A stretch of 64,000 bases of DNA from Prevotella sp. HJM029 (GTDB lineage Bacteria > Bacteroidota > Bacteroidia > Bacteroidales > Bacteroidaceae). The stretch covers positions 20,668-84,667 of the forward strand of contig NZ_AZHT01000177.1 of assembly GCF_000599605.1 (NCBI RefSeq), read 5' to 3'. Shown in pieces: positions 9,132-17,891 of this stretch (positions are counted from its first letter, which is position 1; the number at the start of each line of letters is the position of its first letter). The position numbers were made by a program, and so were the translations under genes. The notes under the pieces were generated by a model, which ran no database searches, was not told where the DNA came from, and was given only the letters and a program-made list of their open reading frames with translations.

Positions 9132-9324
9132 TTTGTGCCATGTGCGATGCTCTCATCGTTCTTTTCCGTGTGGTGGTGGGGCGGTGGCGGATAATTTCGC
9201 CATCAACGCCCATGTTATTGCGTTTGGATGAGTGGTGCTGTTATGCTCATCCCTATCCATTGATTTGTGCCATGTGCCATGCCCTCATCGTCCTTTTCTG
9301 TGTGATGGTGGGACGGTGGCGGAT
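9132..9324 (+). repeat. 61-bp imperfect direct repeat
   Basis: A 61-base segment starting TTTGTGCCATGTG and ending GGTGGCGGAT occurs at 9132-9192 and again at 9264-9324, with 6 mismatches and an offset of 132. It lies in gene-free DNA and I see no coding potential common to both copies. Confidence 0.75.
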
Positions 9325-9334
9325 GGTGGTACGG

Positions 9335-9663
9335 CAACCCTATCGGGGTTGTACTTTTGATAGCCCAGGGTTGCCGACGATAGGAGGCTACCCTGGGGAG
9401 TGAAGTGTGTGGAATGCTACCCCCTTGGGGGTTGTACTTTCTTTTTGTGTACAATCCAATGCATCGCATATAACCATCCCATGCATCGCATCCCCACGAT
9501 TTACATGGTCACAAAAATGGGGATGAATGGGGAAATGGCGTGGGGGAATTAAAGAAAGTACAACTCCCAAGGGGGTAGGGTTTCGTTTGGGTTTCATCGA
9601 GACAGGGTAGATTTCGCTGCGCTCATCAACCCTGCCCTGTCGAAAGTATAACCCCTTCGGGGT
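9335..9663. repeat. Cluster of REP-like hairpins
   Basis: Several GC-rich hairpins lie in a row. They are CAACCC/GGGTTG (9335-9351), a 12-base stem CCCAGGGTTGCC/GGCTACCCTGGG with one mismatch (9364-9397), GACAGGG/CCCTGTC (9601-9641), and ACCCC-TTC-GGGGT (9651-9663). Together with the longer inverted repeat inside them they look like the short palindromic intergenic repeats of Bacteroidales. This explains the absence of genes between porU and the FAH gene. Confidence 0.6.
9417..9578. repeat. 162-bp element bounded by 28-bp inverted repeats
   Basis: The left arm 9417-9444 (CTACCCCCTTGGGGGTTGTA, then CTTTCTTT) matches the reverse complement of 9551-9578 at 27 of 28 positions. The 106-base interior has no ORF and contains ATGCATCGCAT twice. 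The shape suggests a small non-autonomous mobile element or a very long hairpin. No target-site duplication is obvious. Confidence 0.6.
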
Positions 9664-9978
9664 ACTATTGCCCTGCTTTCACGGGTGAATACTACCACCC
9701 TCTGCTTTGTATGCACCTTTTTCTCTCAGCAATATTTCTGTTATGCAGTTTGATTTCTTCTAAAGAAAAAGAAACATGCTCATCATCAAGCTATTATGAT
9801 TTTTATTTCCCGTCCCTTTTTAAAAATCAATCGTTTACTACCAGCATTTGAAAAAAGCAAAAAGGCAGGGCGTAACGCCTGATTTTTCGTATCGGATATT
9901 TTCTTCCACCGTAGGGGTTGACATTAAAGCCGTGAGAGAATGATTTTAAAAGGATGATTAAAAAGAGCAGAATCCCCC

Positions 9979-10596
9979 TTATTTACAGTTAAACGACAGC
10001 ACTTCTCGTTCGCCAATGAAGCCTTCGAGGTGGTCGTTGATGTTGACGATGTTGGGTGAAACGGGGGCTCCGGTGAAGAGGAGATCGCCTGTTTTGAGGG
10101 TGAAAAACTGGCTGATGTAGGCAATGAGGTCGTCGATGTTGTGGCGCATGTCGCCCGAATAGCCCGCTTGCAAGGGCGTGTTGTTGCACGAAAGTGTGAA
10201 GGGGAGGTTGTGAACGGGTTTGAGTTCGTCCAGCGGAACCCATGTGCCTATGGCGGCGCTACCATCAAAGCTCTTGCTCAAGTCCCAGGGGTGGCCGGCC
10301 TTTTGTAAGTTTTTTTGCAAGTCTGTAGCGGTGAAATCTACACCAAGGGTGACGGCATCATAATAGCGTGGGGCAAAGCGTGGGGCGATAGTCTTGCCCA
10401 ATCGGCAGATTCTCACCACGAGATGCACGGCAGCAGTGATGGTGCCTAAGTGGTCGGGAATGAAAAAAGGTTTACTATCTTTGAGCAAAGCCGTGTCGCA
10501 TTTGGTGAAAAGCACGGGGACATCTGCCCCTGTTTCATCCCCTTGTCGCGTGCATGCCGCAGTGTTATAATTGCCTTCTATGCCAAAAATTTTCAT
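9979..10596 (-). CDS. Fumarylacetoacetate hydrolase family protein with altered metal site
   Basis: The 205-residue protein follows the small FAH-fold family: VLFTKCDTALLKDSKPFF, an APRFAPRYYDAVTLGVDFTATDLQ core, and the ending FFTLKTGDLLFTGAPVSP. Normal members carry a Glu-x-Glu pair (in a sequence like IHYETELVV) that binds Mg/Mn with a later Asp. Here that place reads TITAAVHLVV, so both Glu residues are gone, while the later Asp (GVDFTA) remains. The start MKIFGIEG is preferred over a longer frame because the family begins this way. Family members act on acylpyruvates or related diketo acids. This one may be inactive or repurposed. It stands alone between gene-free regions. Confidence 0.85.
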   Translation of the reverse strand: MKIFGIEGNYNTAACTRQGDETGADVPVLFTKCDTALLKDSKPFFIPDHLGTITAAVHLVVRICRLGKTIAPRFAPRYYDAVTLGVDFTATDLQKNLQKAGHPWDLSKSFDGSAAIGTWVPLDELKPVHNLPFTLSCNNTPLQAGYSGDMRHNIDDLIAYISQFFTLKTGDLLFTGAPVSPNIVNINDHLEGFIGEREVLSFNCK

Positions 10597-10861
10597 TCCT
10601 AATTTCCTTTTTGCGTATTGTTGCTGTGCCCTTTTCATCTATGGACTGCGCACAGACCAGCCGTTTTGCAAATTTCGGTATATTTTTTTATTCCGCCAAA
10701 AAAATGCCTTCTTTTCATTGTGGCTGGCGGAAGAGAGGGCGATGGGAGGAGGTGTGGAAAGGGAAAATGTTGCGTTTTTGGGAAGATGGAGTGCACACTG
10801 TACGCGTTAGCAAACTCATCTTCTAAGACATTGGTGAACTATGGGTTTGCAAAAGCAATGA

Positions 10862-10889
10862 AAAAGGTGGCAAATATGGGCCACCTTTT
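10862..10889 (-). terminator. Terminator after rnc
   Basis: A perfect 10-base stem AAAAGGTGGC/GCCACCTTTT with an 8-base loop lies about 50 bases past the rnc stop. On the minus strand it continues into a T-run, so it should end the acpP-fabF-rnc transcript. Confidence 0.8.
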
Positions 10890-10938
10890 CTTGTTTTTTC
10901 GTATGAACTGCCGACTAAAGTCGTAGAGATTGCAAGAC

Positions 10939-12195
10939 TTACTCGCCGAAAGCGGCAGCTTCGGCGGCTTCGACAATCTCCTCACGGCTTTGCTTTCGAG
11001 CGCTGATGTCGCTCAAATCGAAGTCGTCATCGGCGGTTTCGTTGGCCGATGGAGTTGTGCTGTCGGCGCGTTGATCAGCCATCTTGTTGACGTTTTCGGT
11101 CGTATCTTCTGCCGTTTTGGCTGTTTTACGAGTCCTTTTGCTAACTGGTTCGTTGGCTTTTTCGGCATCGTTGACAGGCTGTTCAGTCATGGAGACTTGC
11201 CCTTCTTCCGGCGTTTCTGTTGCCTTGTACATGGGCGAACGGCGGCGCCTCTTGCCCTTTGCAGCCGGCTTTTCGGCCGTTTGGGTGTCGTTTGCAGCAG
11301 TCTGTGCGTCATCAGCCGATGCTTCTTGCGTTGCAGGAGCCGTTGTTTCGGGTGCAGACATCATGAAACTCTCGTCAGGTTCGGTAGTGGGCACGTTCTC
11401 AACCGGTTCCTCTTCCATTTTCGTGCGGTTGGTTTTGGCTGCGAAGACGGCATCGATGAATTGAGGTTCTTTGCGCAGTTTCTCTAAGGTCAGCTTGCAA
11501 GCCATTTGCTGACTCTCCTTTTTGCTGTAGCCTTTTCCGGCACATCCCTCGAGACCTTCGATGACAATCTTATATTGGAACACAGGACTTCCACCCTGAT
11601 CGGTGGTTTCTGCGATGTTCTCAAAGTTGAGGTTGACGCGGTTTTTCTGGCTCCATTCGATGAGTTTGCTTTTGAAATTCACCTCCTTATAGGCCACCTT
11701 ATCGATGTTTACCAACTGTCCGAGGATGCGTTTCTGCATGAAGCGCATGCAGGCTTCATAGCCTTTGTCGAGGTAGATGGCGCCCACCAAAGCCTCGAAA
11801 GCGTTGCCTCCCATGTAGCTGTTGTGCGAAGAGCTGCGTCCATTGCTAAGCACCAAGCGGGTGATGCCCATCTCTTTGGCCAAGCGGTTGAGCGTTTCGC
11901 GCTGCACAAGTTTCGAGCGTGTGTTGGTCAGGAAGCCTTCACGCTTGCCCGGAAAGTGCCGATAGACGATGTCACCCACGATGGCATCGAGGATAGCATC
12001 GCCGAGAAATTCCAACCGTTCGTTGTTCACCGGACGCCCTTTTGCGTTGCGCCGCATGACACTTTTGTGCATCAGTGCCAGCTTGTAGTAGCTAATATCG
12101 TGGGGATAGAAGCCCAAGATGGCGTGTAAAGACGAATAAAGCTCCTTTTCCTTGCGGAAAGGAAGCTTTATTCTATCGATGAGATTACTCAGCAT
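10939..12195 (-). CDS. rnc: Ribonuclease III with long C-terminal extension
   Basis: RNase III cuts double-stranded RNA (rRNA precursors, mRNA). The catalytic domain carries the signature NERLEFLGDAILDAIVGDIVY near residue 60, and a double-stranded-RNA-binding domain follows at ~175-245 (ending SKKESQQMACKLTLEKL). The protein should end near 250 but continues to 418 residues. The extra ~165 residues are low-complexity, rich in Ala, Thr and Glu, with one basic patch (KGKRRRRSPMY). The gene overlaps the end of fabF by 11 bases, so the two are translationally coupled. The tail is probably disordered and may tether RNA or partners. Confidence 0.95.
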   Translation of the reverse strand: MLSNLIDRIKLPFRKEKELYSSLHAILGFYPHDISYYKLALMHKSVMRRNAKGRPVNNERLEFLGDAILDAIVGDIVYRHFPGKREGFLTNTRSKLVQRETLNRLAKEMGITRLVLSNGRSSSHNSYMGGNAFEALVGAIYLDKGYEACMRFMQKRILGQLVNIDKVAYKEVNFKSKLIEWSQKNRVNLNFENIAETTDQGGSPVFQYKIVIEGLEGCAGKGYSKKESQQMACKLTLEKLRKEPQFIDAVFAAKTNRTKMEEEPVENVPTTEPDESFMMSAPETTAPATQEASADDAQTAANDTQTAEKPAAKGKRRRRSPMYKATETPEEGQVSMTEQPVNDAEKANEPVSKRTRKTAKTAEDTTENVNKMADQRADSTTPSANETADDDFDLSDISARKQSREEIVEAAEAAAFGE

Positions 12196-13447
12196 ATTTC
12201 TTGAAAATCACGCAGCAGTTGTGCCCACCAAAGCCAAAGGTGTTGCTCAAAGCAGCACGCACTTCGCGTTTTTGTGCCTTGTTAAAGGTGAAGTTCATGT
12301 TGTAATCCAATGCTTCATCGTTGTCACCCTCTTCGTGATTGATGGTTGGTGGCACGATATCATGCTTCACACTGAGCACGCAAGCCATAGCTTCTACCGC
12401 ACCTGCTGCACCGAGAAGGTGGCCGGTCATGCTCTTGGTTGAGCTGATATTGAGCTTGTAGGCATGGTCGCCAAAGACGTCTTTGATGGCCTTTGCCTCA
12501 GAAACATCGCCCACAGGCGTTGATGTTCCGTGCACGTTGATGTAGTCGATATCGGTGGGTTGCAAGCCAGCATCCTCTAAAGCGCGCTGCATCACGAGCT
12601 TAGCTCCGAGCCCTTCTGGGTGAGAAGCGGTGATGTGATGGGCATCAGCACTGGCACCTTCGCCTACCATTTCGGCATAAATCTTAGCACCACGAGCCTT
12701 CGCATGCTCTAACTCTTCGAGGATAAGACAGCCAGCTCCTTCGCCCATCACGAAGCCATCGCGACTCGCACTGAATGGACGGCTCGCATGTTGGGGATCA
12801 TCATTGCGGGTAGAGAGGGCGTGCATGGCGTTGAATCCGCCTACACCACACTCGCAGATGGCAGCTTCTGCACCGCCACTAACAATGATATTGGCCTTGC
12901 CTAAGCGGATGAGATTAAACGCATCGGCTAAGGCATTGCTCGACGAAGCGCATGCACTTGTCGTGGTATAGTTGGGGCCATGGAAGCCATATTGAATGCT
13001 AATCTGCCCTGCAGCAATATCGGCAATCATCTTAGGAATGAAGAAAGGGTTGAACTTAGGCCCTTGATCTTCGTGCTGTCCATAATAGGTTACCTCGTCT
13101 TGGAACGTCTTGATGCCTCCAATTCCGACACCGAAAATCACACCAACACGGTCTAAGTCTTCGGTTTCTACGTCGATATTGGCATCTTTGATGCCTTGCA
13201 TCGCGCTGATGATGGCCAGCTGACAATAGCGATCCATCTTGCGCACTTCCTTACGGTCAATATAATCGGTGATGTTCAAATCCTTCACTTCGCAAGCGAA
13301 TTTGGTTTTGAACTTTTCTGTATTAAACAGGGTGATGGGTGCAGCACCGCTTTTTCCGGCTACCAAATTAGCCCACATCTCTTCAGGATTGTTGCCCACA
13401 GGGGTCACAGCTCCTAAGCCTGTTACAACGACTCTTTTTAATTCCAT
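12185..13447 (-). CDS. fabF: Beta-ketoacyl-ACP synthase II
   Basis: FabF extends fatty acids by condensing malonyl-ACP with acyl-ACP. The 420-residue sequence has the typical start RVVVTGLGAVTPVGN, the nucleophile Cys in TTSACASSSNALADAF, and the two active-site His residues in NVHGTSTPVGD and KSMTGHLLGAAGAVEAM. It follows acpP by 123 bases, an interval that holds a long imperfect inverted repeat, and overlaps rnc by 11 bases. acpP-fabF-rnc is a well-known conserved order. Confidence 0.98.
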   Translation of the reverse strand: MELKRVVVTGLGAVTPVGNNPEEMWANLVAGKSGAAPITLFNTEKFKTKFACEVKDLNITDYIDRKEVRKMDRYCQLAIISAMQGIKDANIDVETEDLDRVGVIFGVGIGGIKTFQDEVTYYGQHEDQGPKFNPFFIPKMIADIAAGQISIQYGFHGPNYTTTSACASSSNALADAFNLIRLGKANIIVSGGAEAAICECGVGGFNAMHALSTRNDDPQHASRPFSASRDGFVMGEGAGCLILEELEHAKARGAKIYAEMVGEGASADAHHITASHPEGLGAKLVMQRALEDAGLQPTDIDYINVHGTSTPVGDVSEAKAIKDVFGDHAYKLNISSTKSMTGHLLGAAGAVEAMACVLSVKHDIVPPTINHEEGDNDEALDYNMNFTFNKAQKREVRAALSNTFGFGGHNCCVIFKKYAE

Positions 13448-13463
13448 GTGCAGTATAAAATAT

Positions 13464-13536
13464 GATTAGGGATTAGGGATCAGTAATTGGAGATCCACTT
13501 GCGCGGCTACCAATCCTTAATCACTAACCCCTAATC
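13464..13536 (-). repeat. Imperfect inverted repeat between acpP and fabF
   Basis: GATTAGGGATTAGGGAT near 13464 can pair with ATCACTAACCCCTAATC ending at 13536, about 22 of 27 positions over the full arms, with a ~25-base loop. In the mRNA this would be a long hairpin between acpP and fabF. It may be an attenuator, a processing or stability element, or an inserted short repeat. It is not followed by a T-run. Confidence 0.5.
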
Positions 13537-13570
13537 GTATGGTTTGCAAAATAAAGCTTTTGCTATGCGA

Positions 13571-13807
13571 TTACTTTGCGTTTTCTTCGATGTACTTAAT
13601 AGCGTCACCAACGGTCTGGATGGTTTCTGCTTTGTCATCGGGAATAGAGATACCAAACTCTTTTTCGAACTCCATAATCAATTCTACAGTGTCCAAAGAA
13701 TCAGCACCTAAATCGTTAGTGAAACTTGCTTCGGGCTTTACTTCAGCCTCGTCAACACCAAGTTTGTCTACGATAATCGCCTTTACCTTGCTTTCAATTT
13801 CTGACAT
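13571..13807 (-). CDS. acpP: Acyl carrier protein
   Basis: This 78-residue acidic protein carries growing fatty acyl chains on a phosphopantetheine arm. The attachment Ser37 lies in [16 protein letters not shown] start it at [17 protein letters not shown], the standard N-terminus. The reading frame extends further upstream, but that part overlaps the predicted promoter. It leads the acpP-fabF-rnc operon. Confidence 0.99.
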   Translation of the reverse strand: MSEIESKVKAIIVDKLGVDEAEVKPEASFTNDLGADSLDTVELIMEFEKEFGISIPDDKAETIQTVGDAIKYIEENAK

Positions 13808-13860
13808 AATTGTTACTTTTAAAATGTTTAATAAATAATTCCCTAATAAAAAACTGGGTG

Positions 13861-13892
13861 CAAAGGAACACATTAATTTTTGAATTCGCAAA
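13861..13892 (-). promoter_or_regulatory. Promoter of acpP-fabF-rnc
   Basis: On the minus strand TTTG, 20 bases, then TTCCTTTG, one mismatch from the TAnnTTTG box. Predicted leader of about 45 bases before acpP. Confidence 0.6.
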
Positions 13893-14048
13893 TATTTCTA
13901 TCAAAAAAGCACCCTCTTTTGCACAAACACCCCTATGTTGTGCAGGTTTTTTGTCGCCTTTTCACGATTTTTCGTCAAAAAAGTAACTGACTTTTTATTT
14001 GGAAATGCAAAATCTTGCTGACAAATTATATTATTCTAAGTTTTTTAG

Positions 14049-14057
14049 TAAATTTGC
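14049..14057 (+). promoter_or_regulatory. Promoter -7 element of dsbD
   Basis: TAAATTTGC fits the -7 box about 75 bases before the dsbD start. A clear -33 box is not visible. Confidence 0.45.
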
Positions 14058-14131
14058 AAAAGCGTTGACTTTGAAACCAATGTTGGCGATAAAAGACATT
14101 ATTATATATAACGACATAACACGAAAGCAGA

Positions 14132-16249
14132 ATGAAAAAATTATGTGCAATGGGTTTGATGCTCCTTGTTAGCATCTTGGTTCAAGCCCAAATACAGACC
14201 CCAGTGAAGTTCTCTGTGCAGTTAAAAGCCGGGAAAACCGCCGAAGCAGAGTTGGTGTTTACGGGAAAGATTGCTGCCGGTTGGCACGTCTATTCAACCA
14301 ATTTGCCCAGCGATGGCCCCATTTCGGCTACCTTTCATGCCGATAAGCTCGACGGCGTAGAGCTTGTTGGCAAGCTCACACCACGTGGAAAGGAAATTAA
14401 AAATTTCGACAAGGTGTTTGAAATGCAGCTGCGTTATTTCGAAAATAGCGTGCAGTTTGTGCAGAAAATACGCTTCACCAAACCGCAATATGTGTTGAAA
14501 GCCTATTTAGAATATGGTGCTTGCAACGACCAAAGCTGCTTGCCACCCACGCAAGTTGAAGTGCATGAGCAAGGCAAAAGTCCGGCTTTCGTAGCAAAAA
14601 AAAACGCTGAGCCCGACCAAACGGCTGCTGTAGCTGCGGCGAAGGTGGGCGAAAAAGGAGGCGATGGCGCGCAGATGGGCATAGATGCAGCTGCATTAAC
14701 GTCTGCCACGGAGGCTAATCCAGCCCAGCAAACCGCAACCGATAGTTTGGCAAATGTGGCTGTTGATGAGGCAAAGGCACTTTCGGCGGGCGACAAAGCC
14801 ACGCTGTGGAAGCCTGTTGTTGACGTGCTTCAGCAGCAAAACGGCACCGATGCGAGCGACAGTCAGAGCTGGGGTTACATCTTTTTGATGGGGTTCTTGG
14901 GTGGCCTGTTGGCGCTTTTTACGCCCTGTGTGTGGCCCATCATCCCCATGACGGTGAGCTTTTTCCTGAAACGGGCGAAGGATAACCGGCGCAAAGGCAT
15001 TCAAGATGCCCTCACCTATGGTGCCTCTATCGTGGTTATCTATTTGGCTTTGGGGCTCATCGTCACGCGTCTTTTCGGTGCTTCGGCCTTGAATGCCCTC
15101 TCTACGAGTGCCCTCTTCAACGTCTTTTTCTTCTTGATGCTCGTGGTGTTTGCCGTGAGTTTCTTCGGTTGGTTTGAGATTCGTCTTCCCGATAAATGGG
15201 GTAATGCGGTCGATACGAAAGCCTCTTCCACCACAGGCCTGCTTTCAATCTTCCTCATGGCCTTCACATTGGCCTTGGTAAGTTTCTCGTGTACGGGTCC
15301 CATCATCGGCTTTTTGTTGGTCGCTTCGGCCACTTCGGGCTCGCTGATTGGCCCTGCTGTGGGCATGTTTGGCTTTGCATTGGCGTTGGCTTTGCCGTTT
15401 ACGCTCTTTGCAATGTTCCCCAGTTGGCTCAAGAGCGCACCCAAATCGGGGTCGTGGATGAACACCATCAAGATTGTTCTTGGCTTCATCGAATTGGCGT
15501 TCTCGCTGAAGTTCCTCAGCGTTGCCGACTTAGCTTATGGCTGGCACATCTTAGATCGTGAGGTGTTCCTGTCGCTTTGGATTGTGATTTTCGCCGCTTT
15601 GGGGCTCTATCTCATTGGCAAACTGAAGTTTCAGAGCGATGCCATCGGGGGCGAAATCGATAAACCCATGCCCGTGCCCTGCATCATGTTGGGATTGTGT
15701 TCGTTGGCCTTTGCCATCTATTTGGTGCCCGGTTTGTGGGGCGCACCCAACAAAGCCGTGAGCGCTTTCGCACCACCTATGAGCACACAGGATTTTAATT
15801 TGAACACCAAAGAGGTGCGTGCCACCTATCATGACTATGAGGCGGGTATGGCAGCTGCTGCAAAAGCTGGCAAACCGGCATTGCTTGACTTCACCGGTTT
15901 CGGCTGTGTGAACTGTCGAAAGATGGAAGCTGCCGTGTGGACCGACCCCACTGTGGCCAAGACTTTGCAAGAGGATTACGTGCTCATCTCGCTCTTTGTC
16001 GACGATAAGACCCCGCTCCCGCAGACCATGACAGTGCAAGAAAACGGGCAGACGCACACGCTGCGCACCGTGGGTGATAAGTGGAGCTATCTGCAACGCA
16101 GCAAGTTTGGCGCCAATGCCCAACCGTTCTATGTGCCCGTCAACAATGAAGGGCGTCCATTGGTGGGCAGCTATGCTTATAAAGAAGATGTGAAAGCCTA
16201 TTTAGACTTCTTGCAACGCGGTCTTGAGGCCTATCGCAAACAGCCATAA
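14132..16249 (+). CDS. dsbD: Thiol:disulfide interchange protein DsbD family
   Basis: DsbD carries electrons from cytoplasmic thioredoxin across the inner membrane to periplasmic thiol partners. All three parts are present in 705 residues. After a signal peptide comes an N-terminal beta-domain with Cys131 and Cys136 (CNDQSC). A variable Ala-rich linker follows, then a membrane domain from ~245 to ~545 with Cys266 (FTPCVWPIIPM) and Cys387 (FSCTGPIIGF), and a C-terminal thioredoxin domain with Cys592-Val-Asn-Cys595. The next gene starts 11 bases downstream, so the two probably form an operon. Confidence 0.93.
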   Translation: MKKLCAMGLMLLVSILVQAQIQTPVKFSVQLKAGKTAEAELVFTGKIAAGWHVYSTNLPSDGPISATFHADKLDGVELVGKLTPRGKEIKNFDKVFEMQLRYFENSVQFVQKIRFTKPQYVLKAYLEYGACNDQSCLPPTQVEVHEQGKSPAFVAKKNAEPDQTAAVAAAKVGEKGGDGAQMGIDAAALTSATEANPAQQTATDSLANVAVDEAKALSAGDKATLWKPVVDVLQQQNGTDASDSQSWGYIFLMGFLGGLLALFTPCVWPIIPMTVSFFLKRAKDNRRKGIQDALTYGASIVVIYLALGLIVTRLFGASALNALSTSALFNVFFFLMLVVFAVSFFGWFEIRLPDKWGNAVDTKASSTTGLLSIFLMAFTLALVSFSCTGPIIGFLLVASATSGSLIGPAVGMFGFALALALPFTLFAMFPSWLKSAPKSGSWMNTIKIVLGFIELAFSLKFLSVADLAYGWHILDREVFLSLWIVIFAALGLYLIGKLKFQSDAIGGEIDKPMPVPCIMLGLCSLAFAIYLVPGLWGAPNKAVSAFAPPMSTQDFNLNTKEVRATYHDYEAGMAAAAKAGKPALLDFTGFGCVNCRKMEAAVWTDPTVAKTLQEDYVLISLFVDDKTPLPQTMTVQENGQTHTLRTVGDKWSYLQRSKFGANAQPFYVPVNNEGRPLVGSYAYKEDVKAYLDFLQRGLEAYRKQP

Positions 16250-16260
16250 AACGTACGAAA

Positions 16261-17553
16261 ATGCTTGACAAAACCATACGCCAGCAACTGCTTTCGCTCA
16301 TCCAACGCGAGGTAGTGCCTGCGGTTGGGTGCACCGAACCCATGGCTGTTGCGCTCTGTACGGCGCGCGCTACCGAACTTTTGGGCTGTCGTCCCGAGAA
16401 GATTGAGGTGCTTTTGAGTGCCAACATCCTCAAAAACGCCATGGGAGTGGGCATTCCCGGCACGGGCATGATAGGTCTTCCCATTGCCATTGCCTTAGGG
16501 GCTACCATCGGAAAGAGCGCCTATCAGTTAGAAGTGCTGAAGGATTTGACGCCCGAAAGCCTGTCTGAAGGTAAACAATATTTGGAGGAAGTGTGTCTCA
16601 ACATCAAGCTCAAGGAGGATTGTTGCGACAAACTTTATGTGGAAGTGGCGTGCCAAAAGGGCGACAAGCAGGCCACAGCCATCATTCAACGCGCCCACAC
16701 CAACTTTGTTTATGAGGCCGTTGGTGGCAAGGTGATGCTCGATAAGCGCATGAAAGGCGGTGAGGAAGAAGGAAATGACGATATAGAACTGAATATGAAG
16801 TTGGTGTGGGATTTTGCCACAACAACCCCCATCGACGAGCTGTCGTTCATTCTTCAAACCAAGGAATACAACCTGAAGGCGGCGCGCGAGAGCCGAAAAG
16901 GCAACTATGGTCATTGTTTAGGCAAGACGATGGACCGTCCGTTGAGCCACGGCATCTTTGGCAACAGCATCTTTTCGCACATCATTTCGGCCACCGCTTC
17001 GGCCTGTGATGCGCGCATGGGCGGTGCTTTAATCCCTGTGATGAGCAATTCGGGCTCGGGCAACCAAGGCATCTGCGCCACCAATCCCGTGGCTGTTTAT
17101 GCCGAAGAGAACGAGAACACCGAGGAAGAACTCACGCGAGCGCTCATCTTGAGCCACCTCACGGCCATCTATATCAAGCAAAGTCTCGGCAAGCTCAGTG
17201 CCCTTTGTGGGTGCGTGGTGGCCAGCATCGGCAGCAGTTGTGGCATCACCTATCTCATGGGCGGCGATTATTCGGACGTGTGTCATGCGGTAAAAAATAT
17301 GATAGCCAACCTCACTGGCATGATTTGTGATGGGGCAAAGCCCAGTTGTTCGCTGAAGATTTGTTCGGGAGTGAGCACTGCTTTGCTCAGCGCTTTGCTG
17401 GCACGCGAGGGACGATGTGTCACGTCGGCCGAAGGAATCATTGACGATTGTGTGGATCAGAGCATCCACAACCTCACGAGCATCGGCAAAGAAGCCATGT
17501 GTGCCACCGACGATATGGTGCTGAAAATCATGACGCAAAAGCAATCGTGCTAA
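16261..17553 (+). CDS. L-cysteine desulfidase / serine dehydratase alpha-like (UPF0597, YhaM/CyuA family)
   Basis: The 430-residue protein fits the UPF0597 family, related to the iron-sulfur L-serine dehydratase alpha chain. It starts VVPAVGCTEPMAVALC, includes the glycine-rich GVGIPGTGMIGLPIAIALG, and has Cys-rich segments (ALCGCVVASIGSSCG, GMICDGAKPSCSLKIC) suited to a [4Fe-4S] cluster. The E. coli member CyuA breaks L-cysteine into pyruvate, ammonia and sulfide. Serine deamination is the alternative. Location just after dsbD suggests a link to thiol metabolism, which is an inference. A separate beta subunit is not present here. Confidence 0.88.
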   Translation: MLDKTIRQQLLSLIQREVVPAVGCTEPMAVALCTARATELLGCRPEKIEVLLSANILKNAMGVGIPGTGMIGLPIAIALGATIGKSAYQLEVLKDLTPESLSEGKQYLEEVCLNIKLKEDCCDKLYVEVACQKGDKQATAIIQRAHTNFVYEAVGGKVMLDKRMKGGEEEGNDDIELNMKLVWDFATTTPIDELSFILQTKEYNLKAARESRKGNYGHCLGKTMDRPLSHGIFGNSIFSHIISATASACDARMGGALIPVMSNSGSGNQGICATNPVAVYAEENENTEEELTRALILSHLTAIYIKQSLGKLSALCGCVVASIGSSCGITYLMGGDYSDVCHAVKNMIANLTGMICDGAKPSCSLKICSGVSTALLSALLAREGRCVTSAEGIIDDCVDQSIHNLTSIGKEAMCATDDMVLKIMTQKQSC

Positions 17554-17602
17554 CGACATTGCTCTCGTTTTGCAACACTATCTGCGCCGTTTGTCCATGC
17601 CC

Positions 17603-17675
17603 TTTGCAGCGAGTGTCTTTGAAGGTAACGCAGCCAGACAGTTTCTTTTGCAGCGAGTGTCTTTGAAAGTAACGC
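17603..17675 (+). repeat. 29-bp direct repeat at 44-bp offset (2 x 22)
   Basis: TTTGCAGCGAGTGTCTTTGA, then a purine and GTAACGC, occurs at 17603-17631 and at 17647-17675 with one mismatch. The 44-base offset is twice 22, and the reverse complement resembles the degenerate repeats at 37 kb and 53 kb. The rest of the ~340-base gap (17554-17891) holds the promoter of the next gene. Confidence 0.6.
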
Positions 17676-17826
17676 CACGGGGCGATGCCCTTAGTGAACC
17701 ATCGCTATGCATTCCTGCCCCAATCTCTTTCCCTTTGCGTGCTAAAATGGTGCAGATTGCGGGGTAAAAGCATGCAGTTATCCTCTATTCTTTGCACAGG
17801 AAAATCAAAATAAGAGCACTTTCTAT

Positions 17827-17857
17827 TTTGATATATCGCAGAAAACGTTTATATTTG
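17827..17857 (+). promoter_or_regulatory. Promoter of the small-protein/DUF2335 pair
   Basis: TTTG, 19 bases, TATATTTG: a full match to the Bacteroidales pattern, about 35 bases before the start codon. Confidence 0.65.
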
Positions 17858-17891
17858 TAGCGTGTTTATCACAATCACATAATTTTTCTGT

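Noticed and set aside
9140-9597. Several 70-87 residue ORFs between porU and the FAH gene
   Set aside because: They run through direct and inverted repeats, lie on both strands, and none resembles a protein family.
11506-12129. 207-residue plus-strand ORF opposite rnc
   Set aside because: Reverse-complement shadow of the conserved RNase III domain.
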